DNA from: Fomes fomentarius
Lineage: Eukaryota; Basidiomycota; Agaricomycetes; Polyporales; Polyporaceae
NCBI GenBank assembly: GCA_022606135.1
Contig: JABYQN010000007.1
Location: forward strand, 1,674,001 to 1,738,000
Reading direction: 5' to 3'
Length of the DNA: 64,000 nt
In this document: one piece after another, positions 56,098-64,000 of the stretch
Layout of the letters: the number at the start of each line of letters is the position of its first letter
How positions within the stretch are numbered: position 1 is the first letter of the stretch
The notes under the pieces: model-generated
The model's database searches: none
What the model saw: the letters and a program-made list of their open reading frames with translations, nothing else
Told to the model about the DNA's origin: nothing
Made by a program: the position numbers and the translations under genes

Positions 56098-57293
56098 GTT
56101 GGGTGACTAGTAGAGCGGTGGCGAGCCTGCACTTACTACCACGCCTTACTGTGGGCGAGGCCATCTTTATAATGGTCACCGGCCGAGCTTGTACCCGAGC
56201 CGAGCAGTTAACGCGACATGACTTGAATATAGAAACGGCTCGCTTCCGAGTTGACCTGAGTGACGAACTCTCAGTGTCCTCGCACATCACTTTCCTGCGC
56301 TTTGGATCCGGGACTCCAATGTACACTAAGTTTCTTCACCAGTTCTTCGAGCTACCTTGCATTCGATCGCCTCCATAGTCACTCATGTCGAGCTCGATGG
56401 CAAATCTCCCATGTGGCGACTCTGCCGTACAGGCTCCGTCTCGGGATTGATGCCGTGTCAAGCGTGGACTTCTCACTTCAATTTGACAGGCTGAGTGAGC
56501 GCAGACACTTCCTGCAGTGTGCGCTAATTCAATATCGGGTATGGGACCCTCTCGGGTCTCTGACGAAGGTATTGTCAAGGACCGAGTCGGACCCTCTGGA
56601 AATCATGTGCCGCACAGTAGCGCTACCACAGTGGTCGCGCCCTATTAGTATGTTCCAGAGTTAATGAATTTCGCATCTTCACCGAGAGCAATAGCACCCA
56701 GGCTTTCCTTAAAGGTCGTACTTCCCTGTCCAGAGACCGATCTTGGACGCAATCCATCGCCGCCCTGGACTGAGTCAAATTCGTACAGTGTTACCGAATC
56801 TTACGCGTTGGGTTTCATGGTACTAATCAAACACACGCCACTCCTCTCCGAGTCGGGCGGCCCTCGACCACACATCGACGACTCCGGGTCGAATCGCAGA
56901 AACACGAAACATACAACGTACTTACTGCATCTGTACCGTGCCACAGCGGGAGAGAGGTCGATTCGGACGGGCAGAGTGTGGTGTTTGCTTTGAATTTTTG
57001 TGGTTGGTCCTTTTGCATGGAACCTTTGTCACGATAGCTCAATGAAATGTATCACTTGTGTTGCTTTGATCGCGCAAAGCGTTGGACGCGGCGTGCATAG
57101 GAGGAGAAAGACCCTCCGCGGCCAGCCAATGCGAAGGTCACGACAGAACCACGATAGTGGTCCTAGTGGTATAAGAAGGCTCCTGCGCCACATAGAAGTC
57201 CCATACTCTTCTCCCTGCCTTCGACGATCTCGACTCGACCCACAGATGCTCGGCCACAACAATTGGAACCGGATAGTTCGGACGGGGTCCATC
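56098..57293. other. divergent intergenic region
   Basis: Between the divergent starts of the hydrolase and the coiled-coil gene. Short ORFs only, none convincing. Confidence 0.45.
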
Positions 57294-58084
57294 ATGGACC
57301 TCGACCCGTCCCAGAGCCAAGGACAACAGCCCGTGCACGAACCGAGCAGTGCCGAACCACCCATCTCCTCGTTGAGAGCCAGCCGCAAGCGAGTCCTACT
57401 TTCCTCCTCCGACTAGCTCGTGCGGTAGCACTGACACAGCATCGCAGCACCGTGCACTTCGCCGCAAGGTCGGCATACTCGTCGCTGTCCTCCGTCAGCG
57501 ACAGCGGGAGCGAGTATAGCGCAGCTGACTCGGACAGTGGGTGGATCGTGACGCCTGTGTCGTCGCAGGAGGCCTCGAGTTCTCAGTTTGGCCAACGCTT
57601 GGACTCGAGCACGAGCTCGTTGGCGGCCGACTCCGATTACCTCACCGACCGCGAGGGTCGCCCCAGGCCCCCGACACCTAAGCTGAGCCAGACAGGTGCA
57701 GGCGGCCAACCGCTCCGGACCACGCGCACCCTGAGGAAGGAAGACACCCTGATGGTGATAGACACTACCCAACGTACGTCAGCGGATTGAATCTCATGGT
57801 TACGATGAAATTGACTGACTTTTGGCGTGCGGCGTGCGTTAGCCCCGGCCCCTACGGCGTCGGAAGTGGTCGCGAACGAAGTCTTCGCTCTGTTGGAGCC
57901 CCGCATCAGGAACCTGTTCATTGACATGCACAACAGCGACCGGGACATCCTCATCCATTACGCCCATAGTCTGACGGAGAGCATCAGGCTGCAGTTGACT
58001 GACGAGTTGTCGGAGTTGTCGAGGCTGAAGATGGAGATACTCGAGTTGCGCATGCAAGTTCAGAGGATGCGGACGGGGCTTTGA
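57294..58084 (+). CDS. hypothetical protein with C-terminal coiled coil
   Basis: 224 residues from three exons: 57294-57392, 57440-57773, 57843-58084, with introns of 47 and 69 bp and in-frame junctions. Start MDLDPSQSQGQQPVHE. A Ser/Asp-rich middle (SVSDSGSEYSAADSDSGW) is followed by a Pro-rich linker (REGRPRPPTPKLSQ). The C-terminal 80 residues are helical: EVVANEVFALLEPRIRNL and then ELSELSRLKMEILELRMQ with heptad spacing, suggesting a dimerising coiled coil. No family recognised. Confidence 0.65.
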
Positions 58085-58463
58085 GGTTTGTTGAGGCGTC
58101 CAGCTCGACTGCGTCGTGCTGTTTGTTGCGTTGTTGACTTGCAACCCGTTATCCTGTATTTCCGTCAGTCTGTACTGGCTACTTATATGTTATCAGCATC
58201 CGTTCATGTGTGAACGATTGGTCCACGCTGCGCGTTGATATGCACGTCCGAATTTTCCCTGAGCGTCCCACAGAAGCTCGATGAGCACGCACGAACAGCT
58301 GCACACTGTATGATTCTGAGCTCAAGCCCTGCCAGCGGGCGTCCAACGCATACATTCGCCATGCACCGAGACCAGATACAAACTGGTGGGAACAAGTGAT
58401 CAGCGCCAGCAACATATTTCCATCGTGGCCAATCTGCCACTCTCCCGGACTGTGTCGCCGTCT
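58085..58463. other. intergenic stretch containing the second dispersed repeat
   Basis: Between the converging ends of the coiled-coil gene and the decayed gene; mostly the repeat at 58276-58430. Nothing else seen. Confidence 0.5.
58276..58430 (+). repeat. dispersed repeat, copy 2 (about 150 bp)
   Basis: Same orientation as 37878-38031, with CATACATTCGCCATGCAC as the longest shared block. The T-arm-like segment has decayed here to GAGCTCAAGCCCT. Both copies lie just beyond the 3' end of a minus-strand gene. Confidence 0.7.
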
Positions 58464-59372
58464 TCACAGGCAGCGCGAGATTGGCCATGACCTCGCTTGC
58501 AGCAATGAGTTTCGCGATGCGCGAGGCTTCTTTCGAAGCGCGGCAGCGCGCACAACCTCGCTGAGAGGGCGCTCGTCCTCACTGGAAGCGTCAGTCTCGT
58601 CAGCGACGGCGGCGCTGCCAGAAAAGATCTTCTCCCATTCGTCCTCTGTCTTCCTCGTTACGGCGCTGAGGGTTGGACTGGGGTGCTAAAGGTGTTATTC
58701 GCAGTAGATGGGTACGAGGGGACAGAGGGATGGGAAGAGGTGGCTACTTGCTCCTCGACTTCGGCAATGAGTTGTACAGCAAGCTCCTCGTATTGGGCAG
58801 ATAATTGCGATGAGAGTGGGTGGTATGTAGAAACTGAGGAGGAGAGACTGTTGGCCGAACGCAAAGACGATGCATAGGAAGGGAGTGATGAGGAGTGAGT
58901 GGGCGGGGAACGGGGTAGGTAAGATCAAGGCATCCTCCATGTCGTCATCACTGTGCTCACTAGTCAGTCAGAGAGTTCGAAGCCTCGGCACATACCTATC
59001 AGCTTCAGGAGCAGCGCCTTCTTGCAGCAATGCTGCGTCGAGTTCTCGAGCGATAAGAATCATGGCGCGGACCTCCTTCTTAGCCCTGCGCAAGGCGCGA
59101 TCGTTCTTTTCAGCGTCGAATGGTTCTGTCAGCGGCTTCTGAAGGAAGGAAACTGCATGTCTGCGGCGGATGACCACTTCTTCCACGAGGCCTTGCGTGT
59201 GCTTTCCAAGAATGGGAAGGTGTTGGGTGCCGGGTGTGTGAACTTGGTTGAGACTGAAGGGTTTGGAGGTACCCAAGACTCGCATGAGCTCGGTAGTGAG
59301 TTTCCCTGTGTTCGGATCGAAAGTGTAGACGGTGACGATGGGGGTGGAGAGGGTAGTCGGCCATCACGATCA
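58464..59372 (-). pseudogene. decayed paralogue of the 7.7-kb acidic protein gene
   Basis: The ATG at 59372 starts MADY as in the gene at 7723, but the frame is lost at once. The homologous continuation (PIVTVYTFDPNTGKLTTELM) is in another frame that has no start codon. That frame then gives LPILGKHTQGLVEEVVIRRR and a charged helix with RRAKKEVRAMILIARELDAA, matching copy 1 to the intron. After a GTATGT donor, coding-like segments appear in different frames (SLSSSVSTYHPLSSQL, then KTEDEWEKIFSGSAAVADET) with stops between. At least two disruptions make a working full-length protein unlikely, though a shorter product from the ATG at 59285 cannot be ruled out. Confidence 0.6.
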
Positions 59373-60936
59373 ACGTGATGCAGAGAGTAAGACTGCGCAG
59401 CAGTGAAGATAAAATCACGGGGAAGTTCAACACGGGGAAGGCAAGTGCAGTGGGCAATTTCGACTACTCGAGGGCCAGGAAGACAACGCACCGGCGTGTG
59501 GCATATCCGATGGACCCCTTCTGTATACCAGCTGCTGTTCCATCCGAGTGTGCACACCATGAAAGGAATTGGGGGACGAGCCCACGAGCTTGTGCAAGCT
59601 CCCAGGCTGGTCCTCAAGTCCTGTCTTGATGTCGACTATTACTCAAGCTTGAGCACAAGTGCCGGTATCAAGCAATCCACAAACGCTACGAATCCTGAGA
59701 TGAGTGTACGACAATTTGAAGAGTATTGTGAGTCGGAGTGACCAGTCGAAGTAGAGGAAGAGTGTAAGCGCCCACCGTCGTGGCTGCCACCTTGGATATC
59801 TTCATGATGACATCGATAATTAGTGACCTCCCACTGGCGAAGCCACCTCACACATACCAATCACGGCACTTGTAATTCAATGGCTTGGCAGCGTGTTGGA
59901 CTGTGGATGTATGCAACAACAGTGTCTATGGAACTGACTTCCTGCGCAGTAGAAGCTACTATCTAGTCTCAGTTGAAGTCCGTGACAGATTTCGGTTCAC
60001 GAGCCCGCTCTCTCTTCTTTGAAGTACGTCCTCAGTCTCCTATGTGGTTTACCTCTGGAAACACAACTCATCTTCACTATTCAGGAGCGCAATTTCTACA
60101 GTGGTACAGTTTGTGGACGTTTTCCTACCTCAAATACGGACCACACCAGGCCACTGCACAATCAGTAACAGTAACCTCGTTTCCAACGCTAGCTATCTGT
60201 GCCGCTGAGCGTGTTCTTAGATCTGGAAAAACCTTACTCGCTACTCCGGCCGCGGTGCTCACCGCTTCTTTTGCTCCGAGTGCTTCGTGGGTACCGCCGT
60301 CTCTGATACAGTCCATGTGCTTCTCGGCGGTAGTCGCCATAAGGAGGCTGTTTGTCTCACTACCTGCGCCCGCACCTGCCGACTGCCGATGAAAGTGATA
60401 GGGGGCGCGTTGACTCACCAAGTCCGCTATGCAATAGACCGCACCCTTGTTCTCATCCTGGTTGTTTTCTTCCACAGGGTCGACACGTGGGCAGAAATGT
60501 GAACCTCGCATCATATTATTCTGCATGTTTTCAAGGCTTCGACTATAGCGACGCACCTGCATCAATGAGCCTATCAAGTAGAAGTATGCTTTGGTGCTCA
60601 GCCTGCTACCCCTCGCGATTAGATTCAGGGGTATAGCATGGAGCAGAGTTGCACCATCCGCAGTGCTTGCTTCGCTGTCAACCGGTCGGGTGCGCCCACA
60701 GCTCATGCATGGTCCGTTGAGCTGGTCGTGTTGTTCACCACTGGGTACGGTCACTGGTATGTGGTTGGTCTGTGGTTGGTCTGTGACTGCTCCTTCCTCA
60801 TTGGTCCATTCCACAGACCATCACCGGGTTTTAGACTGGCGCATATTTAAAGCGGACACCCGAGAGTCCGCGTTGCTGAGGAAAACACTGAGCACCCTCC
60901 TCGCTAGCAGCAGCAAGTCCAATAGCGCCATCCAAG
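59373..60936. other. intergenic stretch with doubtful ORFs
   Basis: A minus-strand ORF of 229 codons at 60125-60814 is the longest, but its composition is not protein-like over its length and its start has no support. An overlapping plus-strand ORF (59973-60392) is equally doubtful. Given the tiny exons of the next gene, a cryptic multi-exon gene here could escape notice. Confidence 0.35.
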
Positions 60937-62527
60937 ATGGCTCACCTACAGCATCCGTTCGGCGCAATACTGCTTGGTACGTTCTTCGCACTGCCGTATG
61001 TGCCATCAAACTCGCAATGCGTCTTAGGATCTCACACACATCTTCATAAGGATATACGGACTCAGTGCTTTCCAAGCATATCGATACTTTCGATCGTATC
61101 CCACCGATAAGCGATCTTTGAAGGTGTTGGTAAGTCTGCTCCCTGACAAATCTGTCACCTCCCTGACCGTCCTTTGGACGCTGTAGGTCTGCGTCATCCT
61201 GTAAGCCTTGCGCGAGAACGACTCCACTGTCAACTGATGTCGCCCATATACTCAGCCTCATGGATACGCTTCACTCAGTTGAAGCGGCACACATCTGGTG
61301 AGGTGCCACTAGCAGTGGTCGCAATTTCATCGTGCCTTAATTGTGGCGCTCCCCAGCTACTATTACTTATCGCTGAATTACTTCAATCCATCCGCATTCG
61401 ACGTTGAAGTCTGGTACGTCGGGTGCCTGTGGACGAGATCGCTTGCGCTGACATACTTCTCCAGGTCCGTCCAGGTGAGCTGATTCTGTCAGTCACCCAC
61501 ACAGTCCTGTCTCACCACTACCCTCGTAGCTGTTACCGGTAACCACGGTGCGATCCTCGTCTAATCTGTCGTCCCACGCATATCTGCGATATCAATCATC
61601 TCCCAGGGCTTGATTGGGTTCATCGCGCAATTGTACGAACTATCCTTTCCCTCGACTCCAGTATCTGACCTTGTCATGAAGCTTTTACGCGCGGAGAATT
61701 TATACCGGTGAGCGCAAGCATCTACCCAGTGCATGGCCTTGTTGATATCGTTGATATGGAATCTCGGGGGCATAGTTACCCCGCGTTATTGGTTGGTGGT
61801 GTTTGCTGTGGTCAGTACCGCACAACAGTATCAGTCAACCGTGTTCTCTAATGTTGGATTGCAGGGCTTCTTGATGTTCATTGAGCTTGGTAGGTTGATG
61901 GGTTCTACTTCAACGCGACGGTATTAATTTCCATCAACTAGTCATGTGTATCGGTAAGTAGCTCGGCCGTTAAGCGCACGAGGAACTGACAGATACATGG
62001 GCGCAACCACATAGTGGATAGCGCTGTAGAGTTCGTCCTCTTCTTGTTCTGACGCTTGACGCCCACTCACCGACGCTCTAGGTTCATGAATCCGCACGGT
62101 GATATGACATCTAGCCCGAGCGCCACGGTGCGTCCAATAGTATATTACGGCTAACAGTCTTCCTCAGATGTTACATACGACTTGTCATAGTGGTTTCAAC
62201 CCTTACTCATTGGCGTAGCGACCCTAGTGGACTTGCTTTTGACAGGCACTCTAGTGATCATCCTGCGCAAGAGCCGAATGCGGACTGTCCCTGGAAGGTG
62301 CCTAAGAATTAAATGCAGTATCAAGATGAAACACTCACTGCTTCCTTGATAGACATGGCACTGAGAGTGTCCTGGATACTCTCGCAGTTTACGCTGTACT
62401 GGCGAGTAAGTGCTTGTGGGCTAGATCACCGAGGCAGTCAGTTTACTAAGAGTGGTTGTGCATAGCTGCCCTTAACATGTATGTAATCAATTCGCTGGAC
62501 ACGCCCAAGCGTCTTGCTCACAGGTAA
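60937..62527 (+). CDS. DUF6534-type seven-transmembrane protein with many tiny exons
   Basis: Pieced together by frame: 60937-60995, 61066-61129, 61187-61200 (14 nt), 61256-61297, 61357-61413, 61465-61474 (10 nt), 61530-61538 (9 nt, optional), 61607-61632, 61682-61707, 61776 to about 61891, an unresolved part, then 62219-62297, 62353-62405 and 62466-62527. It reads PFGAILLGTFFALPAFQAYR, YFRSYPTDKRSLKVL, LLMDTLHSVEAAHICYYYLS, LNYFNPSAFDVEVWSVQ, GLIGFIAQFFYARRIY and TLVDLLLTGTLVIILRKSR. These are the membrane segments of the DUF6534 family, expanded in mushrooms with unknown function. The stretch 61892-62218 lacks a clear exon, so the gene may be damaged there. Family named from memory of its motifs. 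Confidence 0.6.
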
Positions 62528-64000
62528 CCTCAGCTCTTTCGCCATTCCAATGCTTGTTAGCGTATGTATCTTCTCAGTTCAGATTCTGTCTTGACTTTGA
62601 CGCCCTCGGAATAGTCGATCGTGTCCCGAGACACCAGTGAGCTATTTACAGCGATCTCAATACCCGGGACCAAAGGTTCGTGGTCTCTCCCCAACGCCAC
62701 TCATGACTTGAGAACCCGGAATGTTCACGGATGCTCCTGCAGTATACGCAACCTCTGTTCTAGTATTGTGAGCTCTCATGGTTCAATCTCATGTTCCCGA
62801 CTGTTTTGAGCTTCAGTTGTGCCTCAGCTTGAACTGTCGGCGCGTCCTCTCTGAACGCGCGAACCGGTATACTGGCACCACCTTGGCCTTCAATCTCAGT
62901 ATCTTCGATCACCAGAATCGAAACGTTACTAGCAGTGGGGATCCAGAGCAGGGAGTCCGTGTACATCTGTTTATCTCGGAAAAGAGGCTGACATGATCAT
63001 ATAGGGCATTCACACGGCTCTGCCTCATCCGGCGAGGTGCGCGGGAGCAACATCGCAGACCGCTGTTGAATCATACCCGCCAGACAGAGACCGTGACATG
63101 GATCGCGGTGGGTGGCCGTCATCATCGACCATGCTAGAGGACCGCGAGGAGACCCACGCAATGTAGGCGATGTACTGTACTCCCGGGAGTCCCGAGTTTC
63201 TTGTCTTCCTCGTGCGATCGACGTAACTGGAATCCCGCTCACGCTCGCCCATTGTACTTTGCTCTCGCACTAAGTTGGATTAACCAAGTTGTGCACACCA
63301 ACGCTCGCACGCAAAGGAGACGAGTATCGATGACGTTTGAAATACTGGTCCTCCACGAAGCGTTTCATGCCACGGCCGACATGATGGAATGGAAAATCAC
63401 TATTCTGGCATCGATTCCGGTCACCCCTCGCAGTGAAGGTACCCTACTGAAGGAGGAGACAGTGAGTGCGAGGGCGAGGCAGCAGCGACGGCGACATGAC
63501 GAAGTAGTAAGGAGTGTGGTTGGGATTATAGTGATACTCAGATGTGCGGTCTACCCAAGAGAGGGAGCGTTGAAGACAGTAGTCTCGAACCAAGAATGTG
63601 GAACTTCAAACGTTGAGTCATGTACAGCAGGTGGAAGTTCTTCTCTCTAGTAACGCTTGCAAATTCCGAGTTGTCCGCATAGACGCCTGACTAATTCTCG
63701 CCCTAGTTCTGCTGGCAGTGGGACTCTGCCAAGTGGCATCCCCATACTCCATGCTAGAAGGGAGACTAGCGTTATTCAATCACTATCATGTCTGAGTAGT
63801 CACTGGCCAAGAACAATGTCCCTTATATGTAGGAAAGAGTCTCGGACGTCCTTTCTTGGTTGTCGAGTTCTCGGGATACGACGTCGACAAGAGCGGACAC
63901 TCTACAGCACGACCTCTCGACCTGCATCCTACAGCAGTACTAGTGGCCGACAGTGCTCAATATGGCAGCGTGGCACAACCAGGGCCGAGTTCCTTCGACA
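62528..64000. other. terminal stretch without supported gene
   Basis: ORFs up to about 150 codons (for example 63201-63650, plus) show no recognisable motif or splice context. No repeat identified. Confidence 0.4.

Noticed and set aside
60125..60814. 229-codon minus-strand ORF as a gene
   Set aside because: No domain, no splice context and uneven composition; a plus-strand ORF overlaps it. Random open frames of this length occur in GC-rich DNA.
1..64000. CRISPR arrays, bacterial operons, prophage or insertion sequences
   Set aside because: No regularly spaced direct repeats, no transposase or integrase-like ORF, and gene structure is plainly that of an intron-rich fungus.

Overview
This window looks like nuclear DNA of a mushroom-forming basidiomycete (Agaricomycetes, polypore-like). 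The genes are cut by many short GT-AG introns of about 45-70 bp. A fungal hybrid phytochrome, an Msb2-type signalling mucin and a 7-TM protein of the DUF6534 type are present. There is no operon structure and no bacterial signal. Exon coordinates are my own splice models from reading frames, donor/acceptor sites and comparison between paralogues; an error of one base is possible in places.

Layout. 0-12 kb: the 3' part of an F-box-like gene, an unknown Ser/Pro-rich gene, a drug:H+ antiporter-like MFS transporter (minus strand), an unknown acidic protein and a secreted GDSL/CE16-type esterase. 13-34 kb: the most remarkable region, five paralogues (13.2, 23.5, 26.3, 29.4 and 32.2 kb) of a family I cannot name. 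They are type I membrane proteins with a 12-cysteine ectodomain built around a CCCN core, a Ser/Thr stalk, one transmembrane helix and a variable cytoplasmic tail. All five share the same exon plan, including a predicted 6-nucleotide microexon. An Msb2-like mucin sensor gene sits inside the array at 17-20.7 kb. 34-37.3 kb: a class II ketose-bisphosphate aldolase-like gene and a DenD-like dehydrogenase in tandem, suggesting acid-sugar catabolism. 38-41 kb: two unknown small genes. 42-56 kb: an epoxide-hydrolase-like gene, a second MFS transporter paralogous to the first, the phytochrome gene, and an inverted paralogue of the hydrolase. 57-64 kb: a coiled-coil protein, a decayed relative of the 7.7 kb gene, and a DUF6534 7-TM gene made of very small exons; the last 1.4 kb shows nothing I can support.

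The window has been shaped by local duplication: the five-gene array, two MFS copies 40 kb apart with nearly identical exon lengths, two hydrolase copies in inverted orientation, a gene/pseudogene pair and a dispersed repeat of about 150 bp. Functionally, the surface proteins and the Msb2-like sensor suggest cell-surface sensing or recognition, the phytochrome senses red light, and the transporter, hydrolase and dehydrogenase genes suggest small-molecule handling. Links between these roles are inference only.
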